A stretch of DNA of 64,000 nucleotides from Brevibacterium epidermidis NBRC 14811 (lineage in GTDB: Bacteria; Actinomycetota; Actinomycetes; Actinomycetales; Brevibacteriaceae), in contig NZ_BCSJ01000018.1 in assembly GCF_001570805.1 (NCBI RefSeq), forward strand, positions 186,001 to 250,000. The letters run 5' to 3'. The notes below the pieces were generated by a model. That model searched no databases, was not told where the DNA came from, and saw only the letters and a list, made by a program, of their open reading frames with translations. Within the stretch, counting starts at the first letter, position 1. The number at the start of each line of letters is the position of its first letter. The position numbers were made by a program, and so were the translations under genes. Positions 17,678 through 28,233 of the stretch are shown one piece after another.

Positions 17678-18463
17678 TCAGCCCATGCGGCCGAGCAGGT
17701 CCGCGGCGACGCTCACGGCGATCGTCGCGGGTGCTTTGCCCGGCAAGTCGGGCAGTCCGATCGGGCAGCGGATGGTGTCGATGGCTTCGGGCTCGAAGTC
17801 TTCGGCGGCGAGGTTCTTGCGGAATCGCTGCCATTTCGCGTTCGAACCGATGAGCCCGACCGAGCCGAGGTCGCCACGGGTCAGCGCCGCGGAGCACAGG
17901 TGCAGGTCTTCGGCATGGTCGTGGGTCATGATGACCACATGCGCGCCGGCCGGCAGCGCAGTGAGCACCTCTTCCCCGACGACGGCGAATTCGGAGCGGA
18001 TCCGCGCCACCGGGGTCTCCAAATCGTCGATCGCTTCGAGCTGTTCCGGCCGCGAATCGCTGACCGTGAGGTCGAGATCGTGGCGGGCGAGGATCCGAGT
18101 GAGTTCGAGTCCGATGTTGCCGATGCCGAAGATCGCCACCGAGGCGGGCACGGGCAGGGGTTCGAAGAGCATGGTGACCTCTCCGCCGCAGCATTGTCTG
18201 CCGTATTTGGCAGGGGCTTTGTCGTTGAGCCGCAGGGTGAGCATCTCCGGGGTCGCCTGCCTTTCGGCGAGCAGTTCCCGGGCACGGGTGAGGGCCGTCA
18301 TCTCGAGATTGCCGCCGCCGATGGTCCCGAACAGGTCATCGGCGGTGGCGATCATCTTCGCTCCCGCCTCGCGTGGGGCATGCCCACGCACCGCGGCGAG
18401 AGTGATGAGGACAGCCGGCACCCGAGCTGTGCGAAGCTCGGCTGCGGTGTCCATCCAGGTCAT
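17678..18463 (-). CDS. xdhC: XdhC-type molybdenum cofactor insertion protein
   Basis: The product has 261 residues. The N-terminal XdhC/CoxI domain contains GHAPREAGAKM and GTIGGGNLE, and YGRQCCGGEVTMLFEPL has the cysteine pair linked to sulfurated Moco handling. The C-terminal part is a Rossmann fold (AIFGIGNIGLELTRIL) with THDHAEDLHLC and GLIGSNAKWQRFR. The protein chaperones Moco into xanthine dehydrogenase. Its ATG overlaps the xdhB stop by four bases (ATGA). Confidence 0.95.
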   Translation of the reverse strand: MTWMDTAAELRTARVPAVLITLAAVRGHAPREAGAKMIATADDLFGTIGGGNLEMTALTRARELLAERQATPEMLTLRLNDKAPAKYGRQCCGGEVTMLFEPLPVPASVAIFGIGNIGLELTRILARHDLDLTVSDSRPEQLEAIDDLETPVARIRSEFAVVGEEVLTALPAGAHVVIMTHDHAEDLHLCSAALTRGDLGSVGLIGSNAKWQRFRKNLAAEDFEPEAIDTIRCPIGLPDLPGKAPATIAVSVAADLLGRMG

Positions 18464-20837
18464 GACGGAACTCGTTGTTCTTCCCTCGCCGAGGCGGCCG
18501 CCCCCGAGTCCTGCCCGCGGGCTTCTTCGATCGCCCAGAACACTGCTTCCGGTGTGGCCGGGGACGCGAGTTCGACGCTGTGGCCGGGGCCACCGAAGGC
18601 GCCCACGGCCTCCCGCAGGGCTTCGCGGACGGAGAAGGCGAGCATGAGCGGGGGTTCGCCCACGGCCTTCGCCCCGTACACGGCTCCCTCTTCATGCGCT
18701 TTGTCGAGGAAGGTGACGTTGAAGACCTCGGGGACTTCGGAGAAGCTCGGGATCTTGTACGTGCTCGCCGCCTGTGTGGCCAGACGTCCCCGGCTCGGCT
18801 TGTCCGATTCGTCCCAACGCAGATCCTCCAGGGTCAGCCAGCCGGCACCCTGGATGAAGCCGCCCTCGATCTGTCCGAGATCGATGAGCGGGGACAGGGA
18901 GTCTCCCACGTCGTGGACGATGTCGACGCGGCGCAGGGTGTAGGAGCCGTCGAATCGGTTGACTTCGACTTCGGACACCGCGGCCCCGTAGGCGAAGTAC
19001 TTGAACGGTTCGCCGCGCATCTGGGACAGGTTCCAGTGCAGTCCCTCGGTGCGGTAGAAACCGGAGGCCGAGAGCTGGATGCGCTGGAAGTACGCGGTGT
19101 TGATCAGCTCTTCCCAGGTCACCGTCTTCGTTGAGGACAGTGCGGAGACGATTCCTCGTGAGATCTCCACCTCATGGGCGGGTGCACCGAGGATGCCCGC
19201 GGCGACCTGCCGCAGCCGGTCGAGGATCTGGTCGCAGGCGTTCTTCACCGCTCCGCCGTTGAGGTCGGAGCCGGAGCTCGCGGCCGTCGCCGAGGTGTTG
19301 GGCACCTTGTCCGTGCGCGTCGGCGCCAGACGCACCGTCGACAGGGGCACGCCGAGGGTGGTGGCCGCGACCTGCAGCATCTTCTGATGCAGTCCCTGCC
19401 CCATTTCGGTGCCGCCGTGGGTGACGAGGACGGATCCGTCCTTGTACACGAGCACGAGCGCTCCGCCCTGGTTGAAGGCGGTGAGGTTGAACGAGATCCC
19501 GAACTTCACCGGAGTGATCGACAGTCCTCGTTTGATGTGCTCGTGGCTCAAGTTGAACGCTTCGATCTCAGCCTCGCGGGCCTCCAGATCGGATTGGGAG
19601 ATGAGCTGGTCCCAGCACGCCCCGATCCGCTCGGGATGACGCACCGGCTGATAGTAGGGAGTGTCCTGACCTTGCGCGTAGAAGTTCCGGCGGCGCAGCT
19701 CACGGGCGCTCAGTCCCAGTTTGGGGGCGACGCGTCCGATGATGTCTTCCATGACGAGCATGCCCTGCGGGCCGCCGAATCCCCGGAAGGCAGTCTGCGA
19801 GGTCTTATTGCATTTGGCGATGCGGCCGGTGACCCGAATGTTGGGCACCCAGTAGGCGTTGTCGATATGGCACATGGCGCGGGTGAGCACCGGCTCGGAG
19901 AGGTCGAGGCTCCACCCGCCGTCCGCGGTCAGCGTCGCATCGAGGGCGAGGATCTTCCCCTCCTCGGTGAATCCGATCTTCCACGACGAGTGGAATCCAT
20001 GCCGCTTGCCGGTCATGGTGATATCCCGGGTGCGGTCGAGGCGCAGTCGCACCGGCCGGCCCGTGAGCTTCGCACCGAGCGCTGCCAGGGCTGCGTAGCC
20101 ATGAGGCTGCATCTCCTTGCCGCCGAAGCCTCCGCCCATGCGCAGGCACTGGACGGTCACCTCGTGGGCGGGCACTCCGAGGACATGGGAGACGATGTCC
20201 TGAGTCTCGGTGGGATGCTGGGTCGAGGACTGGATGAAGACCTGTTCGTTCTCATCCACATGCGCCAGGCAGGCCTGCGTCTCGAGGTAGAAGTGCTCCT
20301 GACCGGCGAACTCGAATTCGCCTTCGAAGACATGAGCGGCATCGGCGAACGCGGAGTCGACCTCGCCCTTGTCGATCGACAAGGGCTTTCCGTGGTAGCT
20401 GTCGGCGGCGATGGCATCGCGCACGGTCACCAGCGACGGCAGTTCCTCGAACTCGGCGGTGACGGCCGCAGCGCCTTCCTTCGCGGCTTCGAGATCCTCG
20501 GCGAGCACCCAGGCCAGGGGCTGGCCGAAGAACATGATCTCGTCGACCGGCAGCATCGGCTCATCGTGCTTGACGCCCTGATCGTTGACGCCGGGGATAT
20601 CGGCGGCCGTGATGACCTTGACGACTCCGGGCACCGCATAGGCGGGTTCGATATCGATGGCGCTGAGGCGGCCGTGCGCGGTCGTCGACTGCACGGGGAA
20701 GGCGTGGAGGACCCCGGTGAGACGTCCGATGAGGTCATCGGTGTAGAGCGCGGATCCGGTGACGTGACCGAAGGCGCTTTCGTGGTGGTGGCGTTCGCCG
20801 ACGACCGGGTCGGCGGGGCGCTGGGAGAGCTGGCTCA

Positions 20838-20838
<1 letters not shown>
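18460..20838 (-). CDS. xdhB: Xanthine dehydrogenase, molybdopterin-binding subunit
   Basis: The product is 792 residues from ATG 20838, which shares one base with the xdhA stop (TGATG); the open frame extends upstream into xdhA and is rejected there. Moco-binding motifs are present: MGGGFGGKEMQPHG, TAFRGFGGPQGM, THGGTEMGQGLHQKM, and near the C-terminus GAKAVGEPPLMLAFSVREA with the catalytic glutamate. It oxidises hypoxanthine and xanthine to urate. It is the second gene of the tightly packed xdhA-xdhB-xdhC run. Confidence 0.97.
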
Positions 20839-22295
<1,457 letters not shown>

Positions 22296-22491
22296 CGCAC
22301 TTCACACCTCCCGCGCCTCGTCACTGAGGCGCACAGTGCATGGTTGGAACAATTTGCTTCGTTCTTCGAGCTTCTGGTTATCCATGCGAACAGCGCAGAA
22401 GAACGCGGAATCAGGGGACGAGGTGTCCCCGCAGGTCAGGCCCCGTGGGCGATCTGACCCTTCCCCCAAGCTGAGTGTCCAACCATTGTTC

Positions 22492-23958
22492 TCATGCCCC
22501 CAAGATAGCCGAAATCGGGCCGCGAACGAAGTACAGGACGAATCCAGCTGAGACGACCCACAGCAGCCAGTGGACCTGACGGCCGCGGTTGCTCATGGCG
22601 TGGATGAGTGCCCAGGAGATGAATCCGACGCCGATTCCGTTGGCGATCGAATAGGTCAGCGGCATCGTCACCATGGTGAGGAAGACCGGCAGCGAGGTGC
22701 GGAAGTCGCTCATGTCGATCTCACGGATCTGCGTGACCATCATGGCTCCGACGACGACGAGCGCTGCGGCTCCGGCTTCCATCGGGATGACGGCGATGAG
22801 CGGTGAGAAGAACATCGACAGCAGGAACAGCACACCGGTGATGCAGGCGGCCAGACCGGTCCGTGCACCCTCGGCGATTCCGGCCGCGGAGTCGACGAAG
22901 ACAGTGTTCGACGACCCCGAGGCGGCGCCGCCGAAGACCGCACCGAGACCTTCGACGATGAAGGCTCCGCGGATGCGCGGGAACATTCCGTCGTCGGTCT
23001 GCAGTCCGGCCTGACGAGCCAGTCCGGTCATCGACCCCATGGCGTCGAAGAAGTTCGTGAACACGAGGGTGAACACGAGCATCGTGGCCGCGAGGACGCC
23101 GATGTGCTGGAATCCGCCGAAGAGGTCGAAGGCGCCGATGAGACCGAAGTCGGGAAGGGCGACGACCTGCTGCGGGAATTCCGGAGCGGCGAGGTTCCAG
23201 CCCAGCGGGTCCGGATCGACGGGGTCGCCAACGGTGCCGAGCTTCGCGAACGCCTGGATGATGATTGCGGCGACCGTGGCCACGATGATGCCGATGAGGA
23301 TGCCGCCGGGAATCCGCCGCGCGACGAGGATGCCGATGAGCACGAGCGCGAAGACGAAGACCAGCGTCGGCAGGGATCCGATCGATCCGTCCTGGCCCAG
23401 CTGGACGGGAGGTCCGGCCGGGGTACGCGTGACAAAGCCTGCATTGACGAAGCCTATGAAGGCGATGAAGAGTCCGATGCCCACAGTGATGGCGATCTTC
23501 AGCGCGTGCGGGACGGCGTTGAAGATCGCGGTGCGGATGCCCGTGGCACCGAGGACGACGATGATGATGCCGTTGATGATCACGAGCCCCATCGCATCGG
23601 CCCAGGTGACGTCCTGGACGACGGAGACGGCGAGGAAGCTGTTCATCCCCAGGCCTGCTGCCAGCCCGAAGGGCAGTCGGGCGACGACGCCGAAGAGGAT
23701 CGTGATGACGCCGGCGACGAGCCCGGTGACCGCGGTCAGCTGGGCGAAGTCGAGGCTGTCACCGGCGATGTCCTGGGAGCCGCCGAGGATGAGCGGATTG
23801 AGGACGACGATATAGGCCATCGCGACGAAGGCGACGATGCCTCCGCGGATCTCCTGCTTGATCGTCGACCCACGTTGGGTGATTTCGAAGAATCTGTCGA
23901 GAAGCCCCGGTCTCGAGGATGCGGTCTTCACCGCTTGGTCATTGTCAGCCATTTTCAT
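22492..23958 (-). CDS. AzgA/PbuG-type purine permease (NCS2)
   Basis: The product has 488 residues with 12 or more hydrophobic segments. AzgA-type signatures are GGIVAFVAMAYIVVLNPLIL, FGLAAGLGMNSFLA, FTNFFDAMGSM, GASSGSSNTVFVDSAAGIAEGARTG-like loop (here GAASGSSNTVFVDSAAGIAE) and IPMEAGAAALVVVGAMM. These proton symporters carry adenine, guanine or hypoxanthine. A start at 23952 (second ATG) is equally possible; GAGGTGG precedes both. Its placement next to xdh and guaD fits import of purines for catabolism. A near-perfect TTTTCC-N7-GGAAAA repeat lies 110 bases upstream. Confidence 0.92.
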   Translation of the reverse strand: MKMADNDQAVKTASSRPGLLDRFFEITQRGSTIKQEIRGGIVAFVAMAYIVVLNPLILGGSQDIAGDSLDFAQLTAVTGLVAGVITILFGVVARLPFGLAAGLGMNSFLAVSVVQDVTWADAMGLVIINGIIIVVLGATGIRTAIFNAVPHALKIAITVGIGLFIAFIGFVNAGFVTRTPAGPPVQLGQDGSIGSLPTLVFVFALVLIGILVARRIPGGILIGIIVATVAAIIIQAFAKLGTVGDPVDPDPLGWNLAAPEFPQQVVALPDFGLIGAFDLFGGFQHIGVLAATMLVFTLVFTNFFDAMGSMTGLARQAGLQTDDGMFPRIRGAFIVEGLGAVFGGAASGSSNTVFVDSAAGIAEGARTGLAACITGVLFLLSMFFSPLIAVIPMEAGAAALVVVGAMMVTQIREIDMSDFRTSLPVFLTMVTMPLTYSIANGIGVGFISWALIHAMSNRGRQVHWLLWVVSAGFVLYFVRGPISAILGA

Positions 23959-24069
23959 GGACCACCTCAGGTTGTTCGATTTGGTCAGCCGGCGACATCA
24001 TCGTCGTCGACCCTGCGCCTTGAACATGCGCAATGAAACAGGCAGGTCTCGGCCTTTTGCCGAACAAAA

Positions 24070-24088
24070 TTTTCCACATCATGGAAAA
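24070..24088. promoter_or_regulatory. Strongest IclR-type operator, before purine permease
   Basis: TTTTCCACATCATGGAAAA is a 7+7 inverted repeat with a five-base centre. It is the most symmetric member of the TTTCC-N7-GGAAA set and lies 112 bases upstream of the permease start. Confidence 0.5.
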
Positions 24089-24187
24089 CTATTTCTGTTT
24101 CATCGAGCAAGTCTTGCCGCTCGACCCTGGTGTGTCAATCATCACACCTCTGCCAGCGCCGATGCCATCTCTCGACCGGGCAGAAGA

Positions 24188-24220
24188 AACCCCTGATCAG
24201 AATCGTCTGACCAGGGGTTT
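24188..24220 (-). terminator. Terminator of tRNA-Ser
   Basis: On the minus strand AAACCCCTG (24212-24220) pairs with CAGGGGTTT (24188-24196), extended by TCAGA/TCTGA. It starts five bases after the tRNA CCA end and is followed by TTCTTCT, which fits an intrinsic terminator. Confidence 0.75.
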
Positions 24221-24224
24221 CCCT

Positions 24225-24315
24225 TGGCGGTGGCGGTGGGATTTGAACCCACGGTAGGGGGTTGCCCTACACAACATTTCGAGTGTTGCACCTTCGGCCG
24301 CTCGGACACGCCACC
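24225..24315 (-). tRNA. tRNA-Ser (anticodon CGA), CCA encoded
   Basis: The acceptor stem is GGTGGCG/CGCCACC, the D-arm reads TCCGAGCGGCCGAAGG, the anticodon stem-loop is CAACA-CTCGAAA-TGTTG (anticodon CGA, reading UCG), and a long variable arm TAGGGCAACCCCCTA marks class II. The T-arm is GTGGGTTCAAATCCCAC. A discriminator G and CCA follow. The structure is complete. Confidence 0.97.
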
Positions 24316-24378
24316 GCCGACAACTGTACAGCGGTGGACTTTCCGCGTCCAAATCGGTTCGCCGTGAGCTGGGACACG

Positions 24379-24810
24379 TCACCGTTTGGCCGCGAAGAAC
24401 TCCCTCAGCAGGGTCTGACTCTCCTCCGCGCGGACGCCCGAGGTCACCTCCGGATGATGGAGTGAAGCACGGTCGCGCAGCAGGTCCCACATCGAGCCGA
24501 CGGCCCCGGCCTTGTCGTCGAAGGCGCCGAAGACGACCCGGTCGAGCCGGGAGCCGACGATGGCTCCGGCGCACATCGCGCAGGGTTCCAGGGTGACGAC
24601 GAGGGTGCAGCCGTCGAGTCGCCACTGCCCCTTCGCCGAGGCGGCTGCGGAGATCGCAATGAGCTCGGCGTGGCCGAGCGGGTCAGAGTCGACCTCGCGC
24701 CGGTTGTGACCGCGCCCGATGATCTCCCCGGTCTCGTCGATGACCACGGCCCCGACGGGAACGTCGTCATGAGCGGGGGCAAGGGCCGCCTCGGCGAGGG
24801 CATGGCCCAT
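24379..24810 (-). CDS. tadA: tRNA-specific adenosine-34 deaminase
   Basis: The product has 143 residues and is a zinc cytidine-deaminase fold with DDVPVGAVVID, LGHAELIAI (HAE, zinc histidine and catalytic glutamate) and LEPCAMCAGAIVGSRLDRVVFGAFDDKAGAVGS-type motif (PCxxC zinc ligands). It makes inosine at the wobble position of tRNA-Arg(ACG). ATG 24810 is the only good start after the stop of the upstream gene; the leader is short with a weak GAGTGG. The upstream acidic gene, 11 bp away, is the tRNA-deaminase-associated protein commonly next to tadA in actinobacteria. Confidence 0.95.
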   Translation of the reverse strand: MGHALAEAALAPAHDDVPVGAVVIDETGEIIGRGHNRREVDSDPLGHAELIAISAAASAKGQWRLDGCTLVVTLEPCAMCAGAIVGSRLDRVVFGAFDDKAGAVGSMWDLLRDRASLHHPEVTSGVRAEESQTLLREFFAAKR

Positions 24811-24821
24811 CCACTCAGCGT

Positions 24822-25376
24822 TCAGCGGGCGGCCTCGAGCTGATCGGCGAAGCCGACGGTCTCACCGACGTGGGCGACGACGCGGGCGGGGTCGGATCGA
24901 TAGCTTTCGACCTGGTCGATCAGGGTGGCGGCGGGGACTCCGCGGTCGGAGTAGATATCGGCGTCTCCGCCCCATTCGGCGTCGGCGTCGAATTCGAGCA
25001 TCTCGACCCCCTCGTCATCGTCGTCGTCCTCGGCGATCGTGCCCTCGTCGTCCTCGGCACCGAAGTCCTCTTCGGGCTCGGCGTCGTAGGCGTCAGGACG
25101 GGAGTCGAGGAAGTCAGCGAAGATCTCTGCGAACGGGCTCGCCTCCACGGCGGCGAGATCGGAGAGGAAGATCTTGACCTCGTTGTTGCTGCACAGGCGC
25201 ACGAGCCCGAACCATTCGTCTTCGTGCTCGATGACGGCCACGGCCTCTCCGTCATCACCGGCGGCCGAACGCATCATATCGACGAGGTCGTCGAGGTCGT
25301 TCGCGTCACGGACGTCGACATCGAGGGCGCGGAAGCCATCGCCGGAATCGGCCAGGATCTCAGTGAAGTACGACAT
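24822..25376 (-). CDS. tRNA adenosine deaminase-associated acidic protein
   Basis: The product is 184 residues from ATG 25376. The sequence is strongly acidic, with a run of Asp/Glu at about residues 100-125 between an N-terminal alpha/beta domain (SYFTEILADSGDGFRALDVDV, EDEWFGLVRLC) and a C-terminal helical part (SDRGVPAATLIDQVESYRSDP). It matches the conserved actinobacterial family named after its fixed position next to tadA; the molecular role is not known. It is divergent from upp, with 73 bp between starts. Confidence 0.88.
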   Translation of the reverse strand: MSYFTEILADSGDGFRALDVDVRDANDLDDLVDMMRSAAGDDGEAVAVIEHEDEWFGLVRLCSNNEVKIFLSDLAAVEASPFAEIFADFLDSRPDAYDAEPEEDFGAEDDEGTIAEDDDDDEGVEMLEFDADAEWGGDADIYSDRGVPAATLIDQVESYRSDPARVVAHVGETVGFADQLEAAR

Positions 25377-25449
25377 GCCTCCATTGTGAACGCTTCGCCC
25401 CGCGTTGACCACTGCCGGAGACGTCGAGTTCTCCCGTACCATTTGGGGT

Positions 25450-26088
25450 ATGCATCTTCACGTAGCCGATCACCCGCTCATCGCCCACAAACTCACCGCT
25501 CTGCGCGATGCGAACACGGATTCCGCTCGCTTCCGACAGCTCACCGAAGAGCTCGTCATGCTGCTGGCCTACGAGGCGACCCGGTCGGTGGCCGTCGAGG
25601 ACAAGGAGATCTCGACCCCGGTGACGAGAACCACCGGCACCCGCATCGCTGAACCCCGCCCCGTCGTGGTCCCGATCCTGCGCGCCGGCCTCGGCATGCT
25701 CGACGGAATGCTGCGCATCCTCCCCACTGCCGAGGTGGGCTTCCTCGGAATGGTCCGCGACGAGACGACGTTCGAACCCAGCGCCTACGCCGACCGTCTG
25801 CCCGATGATCTCACCGGTCGGCAGATCTTCGTCGTCGATCCGATGCTCGCCACCGGCGGCACCCTGGCCATGGCCATCGACTTCCTGCTCGCTCGCGGCG
25901 CCCGTGACGTCACTGCCGTGTGCCTCGTCTCCGCCCCCGAGGGCGTCCAGCGCATCGAGCGCGACTTTAGCGATTCTGCCGAGGTGAAGGTGTACACGGC
26001 TGCGCTCGACGAGAAGCTCAATGAGAAGGGCTACATCGTGCCCGGACTCGGCGATGCCGGCGACCGGATGTACGGAATCGTCGACTGA
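25450..26088 (+). CDS. upp: Uracil phosphoribosyltransferase
   Basis: The product is 212 residues from ATG 25450 ([20 protein letters not shown]), the usual family start; the frame stays open 15 codons further upstream. It contains [21 protein letters not shown], the PRPP loop [19 protein letters not shown] and the uracil-binding [15 protein letters not shown] end. It salvages uracil to UMP. A TACCAT hexamer seven bases before the ATG suggests a very short or absent leader. Confidence 0.96.
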   Translation: MHLHVADHPLIAHKLTALRDANTDSARFRQLTEELVMLLAYEATRSVAVEDKEISTPVTRTTGTRIAEPRPVVVPILRAGLGMLDGMLRILPTAEVGFLGMVRDETTFEPSAYADRLPDDLTGRQIFVVDPMLATGGTLAMAIDFLLARGARDVTAVCLVSAPEGVQRIERDFSDSAEVKVYTAALDEKLNEKGYIVPGLGDAGDRMYGIVD

Positions 26089-26191
26089 GAAGACACGGCG
26101 GGACCCAGTCGTTTCGTCACAATTCGTCACAGTCGTCTCATTTTCGGCGCTTTCATTGCAGCGCCTTCGCTTTATGACAAATAATGAAGCC

Positions 26192-26263
26192 ATGACTTCG
26201 ACGATCCATCAGATGCGAATGCCGGGCGCACACATGTGTATGCCCTGCGTTCGTGGTCGGTGA
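26192..26263 (+). CDS. Possible 23-residue Met/Cys/His-rich leader peptide
   Basis: A short ORF with ATG at 26192 (or 26174 for a 29-residue form) ends 91 bases before the winged-helix gene. The 23 residues contain five Met, two His and two Cys, concentrated in HMCMPC near the C-terminus. There is no good ribosome site. It could be a leader peptide controlling the gene downstream, a metal-binding microprotein, or chance. It is given because this 266-bp gap between upp and the regulator has no other content apart from a GTCAC direct repeat (about 26115-26135). Confidence 0.3.
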   Translation: MTSTIHQMRMPGAHMCMPCVRGR

Positions 26264-26354
26264 TCGTACTCCCGCTGTCCGGCCTCGAACGAGTTCACTC
26301 AAGCAGCGGACTCTTCCAGTCATATCGACCCGATGGTCGGAGCAAAGGACAGCT

Positions 26355-27173
26355 ATGCCGAATCAAGAACCCGCCTACGTCCACCCACGCAGCGCAGTGG
26401 CCACTCGACGTGCAGGAGCCAGGTTGAGCGCAGTCGACCCGCAAAACGCACCGCACACCTTCGGACCTGCCGGCGTCGTCCCCTCGCCGAAGGCCGCTCG
26501 CGGAATCATCGTCTACATCGGACTCGACGAGTCCAAGGCCGCAGCCGACGGCACGAACCTCTCCGCGATCGCCGCTGAGCTGCAGGCCTACGCCAAGGAA
26601 CTGGCCAGCCAGGCCGAGACCCAGGCCGTCATCGCCCTGGCGCCGGAAGGCCGCGGCAGCGATATCGACGCCGTGCGAGCCGTGGCCAACGGCTCCCCCG
26701 CCGCGACCGGTGCACCGGCTGCGACTCACGGCCCCGTGCGTTCGCGCATTCCCAACCGCATCCACCCGCCGGCACTGCGCGAGGACAACGCACCGGCGGC
26801 CCCCGCACCCCGCGGATTCGGCGGACGGGCCGGCGACACCTACACCCAGGCGGCCGGCGAACGCCTGCGCATCGACATCCCCCGCCGCGAAGTCCGCATC
26901 GACGGCGACCTCGTCGATGTCACGACGAAGGAATTCGATCTTCTCGCCACCCTCGTCTCCCACGCCGATGAGACCCTCCCCCGTGAGGACCTCATCACAG
27001 CGGTGTGGTCCGGCGGCGAGGTTCCGGACGAACGCACCGTGGACGTCCACATCCGCCGACTGCGGCGCCGCCTCGGCGAATATGCCTCCGTGGTGCGCAC
27101 GATGAGGGGTTCGGGATATCGCTACGACACCCACCCCGATGTGACTGTGTGGAGTGCGACGGCGCGTCGTTGA
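26355..27173 (+). CDS. Orphan winged-helix (OmpR/PhoB-type) DNA-binding protein
   Basis: The product is 272 residues from ATG 26355, with AAAGGA upstream. Residues 1-45 are basic and unstructured, 48-115 form a predicted alpha/beta segment (IIVYIGLDES, AIAAELQAYAKELASQAETQAVIAL), 116-165 are Ala/Pro-rich, and the C-terminus is a trans_reg_C winged helix (LRIDIPRREVRIDGDLVDVTTKEFDLLATL, ERTVDVHIRRLRRRLGEYASVVRTMRGSGYRY). There is no receiver aspartate domain and no kinase nearby, so it is not a classical response regulator. Target genes are unknown. Confidence 0.85.
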   Translation: MPNQEPAYVHPRSAVATRRAGARLSAVDPQNAPHTFGPAGVVPSPKAARGIIVYIGLDESKAAADGTNLSAIAAELQAYAKELASQAETQAVIALAPEGRGSDIDAVRAVANGSPAATGAPAATHGPVRSRIPNRIHPPALREDNAPAAPAPRGFGGRAGDTYTQAAGERLRIDIPRREVRIDGDLVDVTTKEFDLLATLVSHADETLPREDLITAVWSGGEVPDERTVDVHIRRLRRRLGEYASVVRTMRGSGYRYDTHPDVTVWSATARR

Positions 27174-27248
27174 TGCAGTGCGGCTGTGAGCCTCGTCGCA
27201 ATGGGCATCCAGCGTGGGGCCAGACTTCCCGGTTAAGATCGTTGATCG

Positions 27249-28190
27249 ATGAACCAGGCATATTCCACACCGCGCAGAAAGCACAGCCCGGCCAAGGGCA
27301 TCACCGCATTGATCTTCGGGATCCTCTATGCGGCTTTCCTGCTCCTCCACAATCTGCTGCCGACGCGGATGGGCATCGCGCTCATCCTCGAATCGGTGCT
27401 TCCGTGGACGGGAGTCTTCCTCGCGCTCGTGCTGCTCATGTTCCTCATCCGCTTCTCGTGGCTCTCGGCCATCGGATTCCTCGTGCCCGCTCTGGTGTGG
27501 ACGGGGATGTTCGGGCCCGCCCTGTTGCCGAATGAGGATTCCGGTGATCCGGACCTGACGGTGGCCACTCACAATGTGGGGGCGCGGATGCCGCAGCCCA
27601 CTGCCGCCGCCCAGAACATCGTCGACCGCGATCCGGACATCGTCACGATCCAGGAGCTCGAGTCGCTGTCGGGCAAGATCATCCACAAGGAACTCGACTC
27701 CTCGTTCGAGCATTCCCAGGTCGTCGACACCATCGGCGTGTGGTCTAAGTGGCCGATGTCGGAGCCCGAGGAGGTCGACCTCGGCCTGCAGTGGCCGCGC
27801 GCCTTTGCGACCACGATCTCGACCGATCACGGTGACGTCCGCTTTTATGCCGTGCATATGCCTTCGGTGCGTCCGGGGCACGAATCGATGCGCAACGCCG
27901 CTCTGCGCCGGTTGTCCACGACGGTGGAGACCGACGGCGCCGAGCATGTCATCATCGCCGGTGACTTCAACACAGCGTCGACGGACAACAATATGGAGAC
28001 CCTGGTTCCGCCGCTCAAGGATTCGAGGGAAGAGGCCCGAGGCGGCTTCGGCTTCACCTGGCCGGCCAAGTTCCCTGTCACTCGGCTCGACCATGTCCTC
28101 TACCGCGGTTTCGACGCCACCTCCGACGAGGTGCTCGAACGCGGATCGAGTGACCACCGCGCAGTCCTCGCCGGTCTCGACCTCAAGTAG
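27249..28190 (+). CDS. Membrane-anchored endonuclease/exonuclease/phosphatase family protein
   Basis: The product has 313 residues. Three hydrophobic segments lie in the first 100 residues (LIFGILYAAFLLLHNLL, LPWTGVFLALVLLMFLI, AIGFLVPALVWTGMFGPALL). An EEP domain follows: LTVATHNVGA, DIVTIQELESL with the metal glutamate, FYAVHMPSVRPGHE, HVIIAGDFNTAS and a C-terminal LDHVLYRGF/GSSDHRAVLAGL with the catalytic Asp-His pair. The active domain is probably outside the membrane. The substrate (nucleic acid, lipid or phosphodiester) cannot be told. A TAAGAT box 11 bases before ATG implies a short leader. Confidence 0.88.
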   Translation: MNQAYSTPRRKHSPAKGITALIFGILYAAFLLLHNLLPTRMGIALILESVLPWTGVFLALVLLMFLIRFSWLSAIGFLVPALVWTGMFGPALLPNEDSGDPDLTVATHNVGARMPQPTAAAQNIVDRDPDIVTIQELESLSGKIIHKELDSSFEHSQVVDTIGVWSKWPMSEPEEVDLGLQWPRAFATTISTDHGDVRFYAVHMPSVRPGHESMRNAALRRLSTTVETDGAEHVIIAGDFNTASTDNNMETLVPPLKDSREEARGGFGFTWPAKFPVTRLDHVLYRGFDATSDEVLERGSSDHRAVLAGLDLK

Positions 28191-28193
28191 TCG

Positions 28194-28233
28194 GGGTCAG
28201 TTCGTGCACGGGTTTCAGTTCGTACACTGACCC
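28194..28233. terminator. Hairpin between convergent EEP gene and marP
   Basis: GGGTCAGT (28194-28201) pairs with ACTGACCC (28226-28233). The marP stop lies in the 24-base loop. It is a weak bidirectional terminator candidate without a T-run. Confidence 0.3.

Noticed and set aside
22296-22491. Search for a riboswitch or operator between xdhA and the permease
   Set aside because: No purine-aptamer-like stems or TTTCC-N7-GGAAA site could be supported there.
26110-26135. GTCAC direct repeats before the winged-helix gene as a GlnR site
   Set aside because: Spacing and sequence do not fit the GlnR a/b box pattern; only two short repeats.
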